Made by a program: the position numbers and the translations under genes. Of a stretch of 64,000 nucleotides of DNA, positions 29,209-37,873 are shown piece by piece. Within the stretch, counting starts at the first letter, position 1. Every line of letters begins with the position of its first letter. The DNA comes from Corynebacterium meitnerae (lineage in GTDB: Bacteria; Actinomycetota; Actinomycetes; Mycobacteriales; Mycobacteriaceae), in NCBI RefSeq assembly GCF_027570075.1, contig NZ_JAKMUS010000006.1, forward strand, positions 62,001 through 126,000, in the 5' to 3' direction. The notes beneath the pieces were generated by a model. It worked only from the letters and a program-made list of their open reading frames with translations. It searched no databases and was not told the origin of the DNA.

Positions 29209-29892
29209 TTAGCGGCGCATCACCTTCGCCGAGAGCCAGTTGCCCAGAAGCTGGGCCAGCTGCACGATGATCACGATGGTGATCACAGCCACCCACGTCA
29301 CGGCCGGCTGGTACGCACGATAGCCGTAGACGATGGCGAAGTCACCGAGGCCGCCGCCACCGATGTAGCCGGCCATGGCGGACATATCGATCACCGCGAT
29401 GAAGATAAAAGTGTACCCCAGAATCAGCGGGCCGAGAGCCTCCGGGATGATCACGGTGCGGATGATGCGCCACGGGCCAGCGCCCATCGCGCGGGCCGCT
29501 TCGATGACGCCCGGGTCAATGGCCACGAGGTTCTGCTCCACGATGCGCGCCACGGTAAACGTCGCGGTCACGCACATGACAAAGGTCGCGGCTTCACGGC
29601 CAATCGTCGTGTCCACCACCGCGAGGGTGACGGAGTAGAGCATCGCGATCATGATGATAAACGGGATCGGCCGGAAGAAGTTCACCAGGATGTTCAGAAC
29701 CCAGTAGATCGGCCGGTTCTGCAGCACGCCGCCGGGGCGGGTGGTGTAGAGGAACAAGCCGAGGACGAGGCCGAAGAACCCACCGACAAGCATGGTGATG
29801 CTCACCATGAACAGCGTGTCCAGCAGCGCCTGCCAGTAGGTGGGGCCGAGACGTTCCCAGTCCATGCCGGCTGCAAGAAGTGTTTCGATCAT
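29209..29892 (-). CDS. metI: Methionine ABC transporter permease
   Basis: The 227-residue permease of the D/L-methionine importer has five to six membrane helices and the coupling-loop segment EAARAMGAGPWRIIRTVIIPEALGP. FFRPIPFIIMIAML and GGGGLGDFAIVYGY are typical of MetI. It starts directly after the metN stop. Confidence 0.93.
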   Translation of the reverse strand: MIETLLAAGMDWERLGPTYWQALLDTLFMVSITMLVGGFFGLVLGLFLYTTRPGGVLQNRPIYWVLNILVNFFRPIPFIIMIAMLYSVTLAVVDTTIGREAATFVMCVTATFTVARIVEQNLVAIDPGVIEAARAMGAGPWRIIRTVIIPEALGPLILGYTFIFIAVIDMSAMAGYIGGGGLGDFAIVYGYRAYQPAVTWVAVITIVIIVQLAQLLGNWLSAKVMRR

Positions 29893-30945
29893 TTAGGCCA
29901 CATCTCCTTGCGTGCCAGTGATTTCGCGAATGTGCGTGGTGGACTGCATGGTGCGGTAGAACTCTTCGATCGCAGCGTCGTCGCCGGTGAGGCGGACGGT
30001 CATCTTGCCGAAGGAATGCTCCTGCAGCGTGGTCACAGCGCCATGCACGACGTCGAGGCCCACGCCTTCTTCCTGCAGTTTCGCAGCCGCGGAGAAGAAA
30101 CCGGAGTTCGCGGTGAGCTCCACGGTGAACAGGCGTCCTTCACCCGAGTGAAGCAGTTCGCGCTCTTCGCTTTTCGACGGGGTGTTCCTCAGCGACGTTG
30201 CCACAAACCTCTTGGACACATCCGTTTGTGGGTTGGAGAAGACCTCGTAGACGGAGCCGTGCTCCACAACCTTGCCACCTTCCATCACGGCGACCTTGTC
30301 GGCGATGGCGCGGATGACATCCATTTCGTGGGTGATGACCACGATGGTGATACCGGTTTGTTCATTGACCTTCTTCAGTAGATCAAGGACTTCTTGGGTG
30401 GTTTCGGGGTCGAGGGCGGAGGTGGCTTCGTCGGCAAGCAAAAGCGAGGGGCTTGTGGCGAGCGCACGAGCGATGCCAACCCTTTGCTTCTGGCCACCGG
30501 AGAGCTGCTCCGGGTAGTTCGTGCCACGGTCGGACAGGCCGACGAAATCGAGCAGTTCCGCCACGCGTGCTTTGCGCTCGGCGGCGCTCATCTCCGTCAT
30601 CTTGAGCGGGTATTCAATATTGCCCGCAGCATTGAGCGAGCTGAACAGGTTGAACTGTTGGAAAATCATGCCGATGGAACGGCGCGCAGCACGCATCTGC
30701 TTCGCCGGCATGCCCACGATGTTCGTTCCATCCAGCAAAATCTGCCCCGATGTTGGGGTGTCCAGCCCGTTGATCATGCGGACCAGGGTGGACTTGCCGG
30801 CACCCGAGTAACCGATCACGCCCAGGATCTCCCCCGGCTCGACGGTCAGGTTGACGTCATCGAGAGCGACAACATCAGTGCCCTTCTTCGAGCGGAAGAC
30901 CTTGTTTACGTCCCGGAATTCGATCCGGGTGCCAGTGCGAGACAT
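29893..30945 (-). CDS. metN: Methionine ABC transporter ATP-binding protein
   Basis: The ATPase has Walker A GYSGAGKSTLVRM, the signature LSGGQKQRVGIARAL, Walker B LLLADEATSALDP and the switch VITHEMDVI. After about residue 270 comes the C-terminal NIL domain, the ACT-like sensor through which methionine inhibits transport. Length is 350 residues, normal for MetN. The order metQ-metN-metI on one strand with gaps of 6 and 0 bp shows one operon. Confidence 0.94.
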   Translation of the reverse strand: MSRTGTRIEFRDVNKVFRSKKGTDVVALDDVNLTVEPGEILGVIGYSGAGKSTLVRMINGLDTPTSGQILLDGTNIVGMPAKQMRAARRSIGMIFQQFNLFSSLNAAGNIEYPLKMTEMSAAERKARVAELLDFVGLSDRGTNYPEQLSGGQKQRVGIARALATSPSLLLADEATSALDPETTQEVLDLLKKVNEQTGITIVVITHEMDVIRAIADKVAVMEGGKVVEHGSVYEVFSNPQTDVSKRFVATSLRNTPSKSEERELLHSGEGRLFTVELTANSGFFSAAAKLQEEGVGLDVVHGAVTTLQEHSFGKMTVRLTGDDAAIEEFYRTMQSTTHIREITGTQGDVA

Positions 30946-30951
30946 AAGGGT

Positions 30952-31851
30952 TTACTTCGCGTCCTTTGCGTCTTCGACGAGGCGGTCGAGGATCTTGTTC
31001 AGGTCCTCCTTGGACTTCCGAACCTGGACGGCGGTGCCGTTGGAGTCCTCGTTCAGAGCCTCGGTGACCTCAGGGGTCTGCCAGATCTCGGCGAGCTTCT
31101 CGTAGGTCGGGTTATCAATGTCCTCTGCGCGGACAGCGAAGATGTTGATGTACGGCTCAGCCAGCTCAGAGTTCGGGTCGTCGGAAGCGACAGCGGTGGA
31201 CGCGTCGATGCCGGCGCGGGAGAGCCAGTTGTTGTTGATGATCGCCGGGTCGCCCTGGTTGTAAGCCGTCGGGGTCTGGGAAGCGTCGACCGGGGTGACC
31301 TCAACCTTGGATGCTTCCTTGTCGATGTCAGCCGGAGTCGGATTCAGCTTGTCAGCGCCGTCCTTCACGGTGATCAGACCGGCCTGGACGAGCACGTTGA
31401 TCGCGCGACCCTGGTTAGACGGGTCGTTCGGGATGGCAACCTTCTCGCCTTCGATGCCGTCGAGGGAATCGTGGTCCTTCCAGAACAGGCCGAGGGTGTT
31501 GATCTCAGCAGAACCGATGATGCGCAGGTCCTTGCCGGAAGACGCCTTGTACTGAGCCAGGTACAGGATGTGCTGGAACTTGTTGACGTCGATCTGGTTC
31601 TCAGCCAGAGCCGGGTTCACCGGGGTGTACTCAGAGAAAGGAACCAGCTCGAGGTCGATGCCAGCCTCCTTTGCCTTGTCCATGAAAACAGGCCAAGCCT
31701 TCTGGTCAGAGTCGGTCGTACCGATGCGGATGACCTGGTTCTCGCCGTCCTTCGGAGCGGCGGAGTCAGAGGAGTCAGAGGAGCATGCAACGAGGCCGGT
31801 AGCTGCCAGAATGGTGGCTGCGGCGGTTGCGATAACACGGTTAAGACGCAT
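30952..31851 (-). CDS. metQ: Methionine-binding lipoprotein (NlpA family)
   Basis: The signal peptide ends at the lipobox GLVACSSDSSD, giving an N-terminal lipid anchor. The NlpA fold is shown by RIGTTDSDQKAWPVFMDKAKEAG, LAENQIDVNKFQHILYLAQY, IPNDPSNQGRAI and DPAIINNNWLSRAGID. Length is 299 residues. It is the first gene of the metQNI operon and is divergent from dnaE2. Confidence 0.93.
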   Translation of the reverse strand: MRLNRVIATAAATILAATGLVACSSDSSDSAAPKDGENQVIRIGTTDSDQKAWPVFMDKAKEAGIDLELVPFSEYTPVNPALAENQIDVNKFQHILYLAQYKASSGKDLRIIGSAEINTLGLFWKDHDSLDGIEGEKVAIPNDPSNQGRAINVLVQAGLITVKDGADKLNPTPADIDKEASKVEVTPVDASQTPTAYNQGDPAIINNNWLSRAGIDASTAVASDDPNSELAEPYINIFAVRAEDIDNPTYEKLAEIWQTPEVTEALNEDSNGTAVQVRKSKEDLNKILDRLVEDAKDAK

Positions 31852-31910
31852 GTCGCTTCCTGCGCTTTCTTAGTAGGGGGTTGGAGTGTCTGGGAAAACC
31901 TATCACTGTG

Positions 31911-31926
31911 CGTACCGCTTAGTCTA
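31911..31926 (-). promoter_or_regulatory. Possible McbR site upstream of metQ
   Basis: On the metQ strand, TAGACTAAGCGGTACG matches TAGAC, six bases, GTCTA at 7 of 10 fixed positions; one half is perfect and the other poor. McbR represses metQNI in C. glutamicum, which gives this weak match some weight. I see no SAM riboswitch in the 60-bp leader. Confidence 0.3.
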
Positions 31927-31987
31927 GTTTTGCTTTCATGCTTGGTCTTCTCGCGCATAAAATCAAACACCCATTCGACGCATGGTG

Positions 31988-32003
31988 TCGAATGTGTGTA
32001 CGA
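31988..32003. promoter_or_regulatory. LexA/SOS box at dnaE2
   Basis: TCGAATGTGTGTACGA matches the SOS consensus at 11 of 14 fixed positions and overlaps the likely -10 (TACGAT, 31999-32004) of dnaE2. Next to it ATTCGAC (31973-31979) and GTCGAAT (31987-31993) form a perfect inverted repeat. It would put dnaE2 under the same control as imuA'-imuB. Confidence 0.65.
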
Positions 32004-32010
32004 TAAGCGC

Positions 32011-35000
32011 GTGCGTTTCAACGGTGGCAAAGCTTTGTCCTGGGCGCAGCTGGAGCGCATTCTCTCCGGCCGCCCAGGGCCTGCTGTTGTGCCGGTTTAC
32101 AGGCTTCAACGTCCCTCACGCCCCTCCCGGCCCCCTTCGGTTGGGGCACGTGGCTTGGCCGCGATTCCCTTCGCTGAACTCCACGCCGTATCCACCTACA
32201 GCTTCCTCAGCGACACCGGTGGTGCTAGCGAACCGGAAGAACTTGTCGCCCGCGCCCATGAACTTGGACTGAGCGCTCTTGGATTGTTGGACCGCGATGG
32301 CTTTTACGGTGCCGTGAAATTCGCCGAAGCCGCTGCGGAGGTGGGCATGCCCACGGTGTTTGGGGCAGAGCTCGGCCTGTCCCACGCGCCATTGCCAGTG
32401 ATCGCGCGTGGTCCGGAGGGCTACCGGCGCCTGTCCCACCTCATGGCGGACGCCCACATGGCCTCCGGGGAGAAAGGCGTGGTGCACTATCCGCCACTGC
32501 CGGCGATGGCGGAAGCGCTCGCGGGAACATGCGTCGTGTTGGCGGGTTGGCGGTGGGCGGATCACCTCGATGAACTCGTGGAATGCTTCGGCGCTGCCAA
32601 TGTGGTCAAGGAATATGAGGCGACGATGGTGCCAGAAGACGCAGACCACCACGCCCTCCTGCGCGCCGCTAGACCGCCCGGTCTGCGGGAAATCCTCACC
32701 GCCGCCCCGGGTGCTGCCACGCGGGATGTGGCGAGGTTGGCGGGGGCGAAGAGAGCGTTGGGGCGCAGAGAAACAATCGGCGCGGCATCCGCTGACCTGC
32801 ATCCGATGGGCGCGCCGTGGTTGCGCTCGGGCGAGCAACTCGCGGCGATGGTGCCGGATGGCGCGGAGCTGATCGCGGCGGCCGTGGAACTCGCGGAAGA
32901 ATGCGCCTTCACCCTTGATCTGGTGGCGCCCGAACTACCGCGATTTCCCACGCCTGAGGGACACGACGAGATGAGCTGGCTCACCCACCTCGTGGCTGAG
33001 CGTGGCCGTCAGCGCTACGCCTCGCGGCCTGCGGACCTGCAAGAACAAGCCCTTAAACAGATTGAGCGCGAGCTGCGCGTCATCGAGCAACTAGGTTTTC
33101 CCGGCTACTTCCTCATTGTCAATGACCTGGTGGATTTCTGCCGCGAGTCCAACATCTTGTGCCAGGGGCGTGGTTCGGCGGCGAATTCCGCGGTGTGCTT
33201 TGCGCTTGGCATCACCAACGTGGAGCCGATTGGTGCGCAGCTGCTGTTTGAGCGCTTCCTGTCGCCGGACCGCGACGGCCCGCCGGACATTGACATTGAT
33301 ATTGAGTCCGGCCGCCGTGAAGAAGTCATCCAGTACGTCTACCGCACCTACGGTCGGGATAATGCGGCGCAGGTAGCTAACGTGATCACGTATCGCACGA
33401 AGGGGGCGGTGCGCGATGCTGCCCGTGCGCTTGGGTACCCGCAGGGTGCGGCGGATGCGTGGTCGAAAGGCTTGGCGGAGCCCCCTGAGCGTGTCGCTGA
33501 GCTGGCCGCGCAACTCAAAGGGCAGCCGCGTCACCTGGGGATTCATTCTGGCGGCATGGTGATCTGCGACCGTCCCATCGCCGATGTCGTCCCCGTGGAA
33601 TGGGCGCGCATGGAAGGCCGCTCGGTCGTGCAGTGGGACAAGGATGATTGCGCCGCCGCCGGCCTGGTCAAATTCGATCTGCTGGGCCTGGGCATGCTCG
33701 AAGCGCTGCACCACATGATCGACCTCGTGCGCGAGACTACCGGCCGCGAGGTGCGTCTGTGGGAGCTTTCGCTTGACGACGCTGCCGTGTATCAAATGCT
33801 CTCCCGCGCCGACGCCATCGGCGTTTTCCAAGTGGAATCCCGCGCGCAGATGAACACCCTGCCGCGCCTGAAACCGCGCCGGTTCTTTGACCTGGTGGTG
33901 GAGGTGGCCCTGATCAGGCCGGGGCCGATCCAGGGTGGTTCCGTCCACCCATATCTGCGCCGGCGTGATGGGCGGGAGCCAGTCACCTATGACCACCCGG
34001 TGTTGGAGCGCTCCCTCGGCAAAACCTTGGGCATTCCGCTGTTTCAGGAGCAGCTCATGCAGATTGCTGTTGACGCCGCCGGTTTCACCGGGTCAGAAGC
34101 AGACTCGCTGCGCCGTGCGATGGGGTCGAAACGGTCACCGGCGAAGATGGCGGCACTCAAGTCGCGGTTTTTCTCGGGCTGCTGGGCGACCAACTCGATT
34201 GGGCAGGACGTTGCGGAGAGCCTCTGGCAGAAGATCGTGGCGTTCGCTGCCTACGGTTTCCCGGAATCCCACTCTCAGTCTTTTGCCTCGCTGGTCTACT
34301 TTTCTGCCTGGTTCAAGTACTACTACCCAGCGGAATTCTGCGTGGGTCTGCTGCGTGCGCAGCCGATGGGCTTTTATTCGCCGCAGTCCCTCATCCAGGA
34401 TGCGCGGCGCCATGGCATCACTGTCCTACCCGTTGATGTCAACGAGTCCGGGGTGGAGGCCCGCTGCATCGACTCCGGCACCATCCGCGTCGGGCTGAAC
34501 CTGATCAAAGGCCTTGGTGGGAAAGCAGCCGAGCGGATCGAAGAAGCCCAGGCAGTTCAGCCTTTCACAGACATCCCGGACCTATCCCGCCGCGCGGATC
34601 TCACCGTGGAACACGTCGAGGCGCTTGCCCGGGCGGGGGCGTTGGGGTGTTTTGGGGTGGACCGCCGTCAAGCTCTCTGGCAATCTGGCGTCGCTGCCAC
34701 TGAGCGCGAAGGCATGTTGCCAGGTCTTTCGGCGATTAGCGCGCCTTCCCTCCCCGGCATGAACTCCTTCGAACTCATGGCCGCTGACATCGCAACCACC
34801 GGCGTCACGCCCGGACTCATGCCGGTGGAGATGGTCCGTGCGCACTTGGATTCTTTAAACATCGTGCCAGCTAGCGGGCTCAAGCAAGTTCCCGACGGCA
34901 CCCGAATCCGCATCGCCGGCGTGGTCACCCACCGCCAAAGGCCCACGACCGCCGCCGGCGTTACTTTCCTGGGTATGGAGGATGAAACCGGCCTCATGAA

Positions 35001-35178
35001 CGTGGTCATTCCCACCGGCTTGTGGAAGCGGCAGAAACTCCTCGCCCGCACGGCGAAGGCCCTTATCGTGCGCGGCATCGTCGAAAATGCCTCCGGTGCC
35101 GCCAGTATTCTTGCCGACAAACTCGAACCCCTCGACATGGGGGAGTGGCTCTCCCGCGGGTCCCGCGACTTCCGTTAA
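32011..35178 (+). CDS. dnaE2: Error-prone DNA polymerase DnaE2
   Basis: The C-family polymerase of the damage-inducible mutasome. The PHP domain begins AELHAVSTYSFLSDTGGASEP; the palm has CQGRGSAANSAVCFALGIT and the acidic PDIDIDIESGRREEVI; helix-hairpin-helix and OB regions follow. It lacks the longer C-terminus of the replicative DnaE1. I start at GTG 32011 (1055 residues), 7 nt after TACGAT, which suggests a leaderless message. The open frame runs far upstream to 30394, but that part is the antisense of metN and metQ and is not coding. imuA'-imuB lie 5.3 kb away with a matching SOS box. Confidence 0.93.
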   Translation: MRFNGGKALSWAQLERILSGRPGPAVVPVYRLQRPSRPSRPPSVGARGLAAIPFAELHAVSTYSFLSDTGGASEPEELVARAHELGLSALGLLDRDGFYGAVKFAEAAAEVGMPTVFGAELGLSHAPLPVIARGPEGYRRLSHLMADAHMASGEKGVVHYPPLPAMAEALAGTCVVLAGWRWADHLDELVECFGAANVVKEYEATMVPEDADHHALLRAARPPGLREILTAAPGAATRDVARLAGAKRALGRRETIGAASADLHPMGAPWLRSGEQLAAMVPDGAELIAAAVELAEECAFTLDLVAPELPRFPTPEGHDEMSWLTHLVAERGRQRYASRPADLQEQALKQIERELRVIEQLGFPGYFLIVNDLVDFCRESNILCQGRGSAANSAVCFALGITNVEPIGAQLLFERFLSPDRDGPPDIDIDIESGRREEVIQYVYRTYGRDNAAQVANVITYRTKGAVRDAARALGYPQGAADAWSKGLAEPPERVAELAAQLKGQPRHLGIHSGGMVICDRPIADVVPVEWARMEGRSVVQWDKDDCAAAGLVKFDLLGLGMLEALHHMIDLVRETTGREVRLWELSLDDAAVYQMLSRADAIGVFQVESRAQMNTLPRLKPRRFFDLVVEVALIRPGPIQGGSVHPYLRRRDGREPVTYDHPVLERSLGKTLGIPLFQEQLMQIAVDAAGFTGSEADSLRRAMGSKRSPAKMAALKSRFFSGCWATNSIGQDVAESLWQKIVAFAAYGFPESHSQSFASLVYFSAWFKYYYPAEFCVGLLRAQPMGFYSPQSLIQDARRHGITVLPVDVNESGVEARCIDSGTIRVGLNLIKGLGGKAAERIEEAQAVQPFTDIPDLSRRADLTVEHVEALARAGALGCFGVDRRQALWQSGVAATEREGMLPGLSAISAPSLPGMNSFELMAADIATTGVTPGLMPVEMVRAHLDSLNIVPASGLKQVPDGTRIRIAGVVTHRQRPTTAAGVTFLGMEDETGLMNVVIPTGLWKRQKLLARTAKALIVRGIVENASGAASILADKLEPLDMGEWLSRGSRDFR

Positions 35179-35187
35179 AAAGGGCGC

Positions 35188-35305
35188 GGTGAAGGATTTA
35201 CATGCACCCGTCAACCCAAAAAATTAAAAGTGCTGGTAGATGTGTTTTTAGCCTTTTGTCTATCGAGTGTGCGCTTTGTGTCAAGTGATTGTCGAATCCT
35301 TCACC
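35188..35305. repeat. 118-bp segment bounded by an 11-bp inverted repeat
   Basis: GGTGAAGGATT (35188-35198) and AATCCTTCACC (35295-35305) are perfect inverted ends; with one gap the match extends outward (GGCG) and inward (ACA). The inside is AT-rich, unlike its neighbours, and has no reading frame. It could be a small MITE-like relic or a stem structure. Confidence 0.55.
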
Positions 35306-35325
35306 CGCCACCGCTGGGAGTGTGC

Positions 35326-35652
35326 TTAGACAGAAGCTAGTTTTTGGGTTACCAGTGCGTTCAGGGAGATTCCTTCATTTTCGGCTTCTAGCACGAGCTT
35401 GCGGTGGAGTGACGGCGAAATCCGAACATTGAAACGCCCAGAGAACTCCCGCATGCCAAGTGGCTGCGGGATTGGCTCGCCGCTCTCCAGGAGGTCGACT
35501 AGGACTTCTTCAACGAGAGATACGATGCCTTTTTCAGCCTCATCCCTGGAGTCTTCCAGCCAAGACAGCGACGGGAATTCCCGGACAGTGGCCACGAACT
35601 GCTCGTCTTCTTGTGACCAGCCGATTTGGTAGGTGTACTTGTCAGCGTTCAT
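35326..35652 (-). CDS. hicB: HicB-family antitoxin
   Basis: The 108-residue protein has the HicB partial RNase-H-like fold (YTYQIGWSQEDEQFVATVREFPSLSWL, read as two parts) and a C-terminal ribbon-helix-helix (GRFNVRISPSLHRKLVLEAENEGISLNALV, also in parts) for DNA binding. I chose ATG 35652, which has GAGGAG 7 nt upstream; an ATG at 35658 is too close to that site. The toxin partner upstream is decayed, so this antitoxin may be an orphan kept for its regulation or for protection against related toxins. Confidence 0.85.
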   Translation of the reverse strand: MNADKYTYQIGWSQEDEQFVATVREFPSLSWLEDSRDEAEKGIVSLVEEVLVDLLESGEPIPQPLGMREFSGRFNVRISPSLHRKLVLEAENEGISLNALVTQKLASV

Positions 35653-35870
35653 GTGCATTCTCCTCAAGTCGATCGATAGCACTTAAAACTTGTCGGACTT
35701 GATAAGGCTTGGCGGTGCCGCCTTTATCTTGGATATTGACCCGTGGATCGCCCGGCTACGGAGTCTTATAAATAAGGTGCGACCCTCCCCGGTTTCGTGC
35801 CTCATCAAAGTAGTGATCGCATACCTTCTTTAACTCGACGAACCGTATGTTCGATGGGGGTCGAGCGCAT
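35642..35870 (-). pseudogene. hicA: HicA-type toxin, disrupted by a frameshift and a stop codon
   Basis: On the - strand MRSTPIEHT starts at 35870. After one shifted base near 35842 the frame continues as FVELKKVCDHYFDEA, GGSHLIYKTP, then a TAG at 35756-35758, then PGDPRVNIQDKGGTAKPYQV and RQVLSAIDRLEE, ending at 35642 inside hicB. The pieces give a standard HicA double-stranded-RNA-binding-like fold with the catalytic histidine in GGSHLIYKT. The stop stands where relatives have tryptophan (KTPWPGDPRVNI), a single G to A change. Two independent lesions make true decay more likely than sequencing error. Confidence 0.78.
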
Positions 35871-36065
35871 TTTTGCTAAGAGTTGTTCAATGCTTGAACC
35901 CATAGGCGCATAGTACCAAATGTAGTACCTCGTTTCCTTGTTCTTGGTCTTTCGCGGTTGGGTTGGAACGTCTTTGCCGGCGATGGGATATCGCACGAAT
36001 ATAAACGGGACATTGAAAGCAGCCTGATTCCGTCCAATCACCTTGCTTGGATAATCTAAGCGACG

Positions 36066-37328
36066 ATGACTAGCAACAATATCCCGAAGGCAGCATCGTC
36101 CCAGGACATTCCGGCGGTGCCTAGCCCGCCCGCGGCTCCGCAACCACCGGCGCCACCGGCACCACCAGTGCCACCGGCACCGCCGGCTCCGCCTGCGCCG
36201 AGTTCTGTTGTGCCCGCGCCTCCTGCTGCGCCAGCAGCACCGACACCTCCCGCTCCGCCGGCACCACCTGCAGCTCCTGCGCCACCGTCGGCTGTTGCAC
36301 CACCGGCACCGCCGGCACCACCAGCGCCACCCGCAGCGCCAGCGGCCCCAGCGCCGGCCCCCGCGCCAGTGAAGTCCGAGCAGCCCGCGCAGAAGACTGA
36401 ACAGCAGCCTGCCCAAGACCCGACCCGGAGCGCAGCGCTGAAGCGTGTGCTCCTGTGGGCACTGGTTGGGGTGGGGGTTTTGGGGGTGGGGGTGTGGGCG
36501 TCGAGAAGCTTTTTGAGCTCTGACGCTGGACAGTCTTTCCTCGCGGCCTACCCGGGCCCCGCGCCGATGCCGGAGAGTGTGCCGGTGGGGATTCCGGCGT
36601 GGCTGAACTGGGCGCACTTCTTCAACATGTTCCTGATGGTGTTGATCATCCGGACGGGCCTGCAGGTGCGTACGCAGCGGAAACCGGAGGCGTACTGGCG
36701 GCCCAAGAATGGTGGGAAGAAGATCAGCCTGATGCTGTGGTTCCACCTGTTGCTGGATGTGCTGTGGGTGCTTAACGGCCTCATTTTTGTTGTGCTGCTG
36801 TTCGCGACGGGCCAGTGGATGCGCATTGTGCCCACGAGCTGGGACGTGTTCCCGAACGCGGTGTCGGCGGGCCTGCAGTACCTGAGCTTGGACTGGCCGA
36901 CGGATAACGGCTGGGTGTACTACAACGCGCTGCAGCAGCTGGCGTACTTTGTCACGGTATTTGTGGCGGCGCCGCTCGCGATCGCGTCGGGCGCACGCAT
37001 GAGCATGTGGTGGCGCAACGAGTGGAAGACGGCGAACAAGCTGTTCCCGGCGCCGGCGGCGCGTGCGTTGCACATGCCGGTGATGGTGTACTTCCTCGTG
37101 TTCATCGTGGTGCATGTGGGCTTGGTGTTCACCACGGGTGTGCTGCGCAACCTAAACACCATGTACGCGGCGCGCGGTTCGGTTGACCCGAATGAGTACG
37201 CGGGGGATTGGACGGGCTTGATCATGTTCCTGGTGTCGCTGGTGGTTGTCGCCGCGGCGGTAGCGGTGGCGCGCCCACAGTTCCTGGCCCCAGTGGCGCG
37301 ACTGACCGGTGACGTGTCTGCCCGGTAG
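36066..37328 (+). CDS. Cytochrome b-like membrane protein with long Pro/Ala-rich N-terminus
   Basis: Residues about 15-105 are a near-perfect run of APPAPPAPP-type repeats, followed by a charged stretch (KSEQPAQKTEQQPAQDPTR). A membrane domain of about six helices follows, resembling cytochrome b561 or the thiosulfate/formate dehydrogenase b subunits. Candidate heme histidines are in LNWAHFFNMF, LWFHLLLDV, ALHMPVMVY and IVVHVGLV. No molybdopterin partner gene is nearby, so it may be a stand-alone b-type cytochrome. The start ATG 36066 lacks a strong ribosome-binding site. Confidence 0.75.
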   Translation: MTSNNIPKAASSQDIPAVPSPPAAPQPPAPPAPPVPPAPPAPPAPSSVVPAPPAAPAAPTPPAPPAPPAAPAPPSAVAPPAPPAPPAPPAAPAAPAPAPAPVKSEQPAQKTEQQPAQDPTRSAALKRVLLWALVGVGVLGVGVWASRSFLSSDAGQSFLAAYPGPAPMPESVPVGIPAWLNWAHFFNMFLMVLIIRTGLQVRTQRKPEAYWRPKNGGKKISLMLWFHLLLDVLWVLNGLIFVVLLFATGQWMRIVPTSWDVFPNAVSAGLQYLSLDWPTDNGWVYYNALQQLAYFVTVFVAAPLAIASGARMSMWWRNEWKTANKLFPAPAARALHMPVMVYFLVFIVVHVGLVFTTGVLRNLNTMYAARGSVDPNEYAGDWTGLIMFLVSLVVVAAAVAVARPQFLAPVARLTGDVSAR

Positions 37329-37339
37329 GGTGTGTACCC

Positions 37340-37873
37340 ATGAACAGTGCCGATTCTGCCCAGGGCGGGCGTCATGCCCGCGCCGATGAGCCGGTGCTGA
37401 CCTTGCCCACCACGGCGGCGGAGATGAATCCGGTGTCGCGGAAGCTTATCATCGCGCGGTATGCCTCCCAGACCTTGTGGGCGCTGGTGTTGGCGGCGTG
37501 TTTCGTCGTGCCACAGCTCATCGTCGGGGGTTGGTGGTGGTCAGGCGCCGCCACTATCGGCGTCTGGTACGTCTTCCAACTCATCATGATCCCCCTGCGC
37601 GTGCGCAACACGGCGTGGTGGGAAACCGAAGATGAGCTGCTGATCACTAAAGGCAAACTCCGCCAGACATTCACGCTGGTGCCGTATGGCCGCATCCAGT
37701 TCGTGGATGTCACCAGTGGTCCGTTCACGCGGCTCCTGGGCCTCAAGGGCGTGAGCCTTCACACCGCGTCGACCACGTCGGATGCGACGATCCCGGGTCT
37801 GCCCGCCGCCGAGGCGGACGCGCTGCGTGAACGTCTGGCCATCAACGCGCGCGAACGGATGAGTGGCCTGTGA
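37340..37873 (+). CDS. PH-domain membrane protein (YdbS-like)
   Basis: The 177-residue protein has two membrane helices (about residues 42-80) and then a bacterial PH domain (bPH2): WWETEDELLITKGKLRQTFTLVPYGRIQFVDV and RLLGLKGVSLHTAS. Such proteins occur in pairs with a larger YdbT-like partner, which follows here with a 4-bp overlap. The function of the pair is unknown; a role in envelope stress or secretion has been proposed for relatives. Confidence 0.87.
   Translation: MNSADSAQGGRHARADEPVLTLPTTAAEMNPVSRKLIIARYASQTLWALVLAACFVVPQLIVGGWWWSGAATIGVWYVFQLIMIPLRVRNTAWWETEDELLITKGKLRQTFTLVPYGRIQFVDVTSGPFTRLLGLKGVSLHTASTTSDATIPGLPAAEADALRERLAINARERMSGL

Noticed and set aside
31852-31910. SAM riboswitch before metQ
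   Set aside because: The leader is too short and shows none of the conserved stems; corynebacteria regulate this operon by McbR.
30394-32010. Upstream extension of the dnaE2 frame, making a 1594-codon protein
   Set aside because: This part is antisense to metN and metQ. A SOS box, a -10 and GTG 32011 mark the true start.
36120-36370. Proline-codon repeat as a CRISPR or structural DNA repeat
   Set aside because: The units are irregular multiples of 3 and lie inside an intact reading frame, so they are protein-level repeats.
35805-37115. A 436-codon Arg/His/Pro-rich frame on the - strand
   Set aside because: It is the complement of the Pro/Ala repeat gene; its last codons coincide with the start of the decayed hicA.
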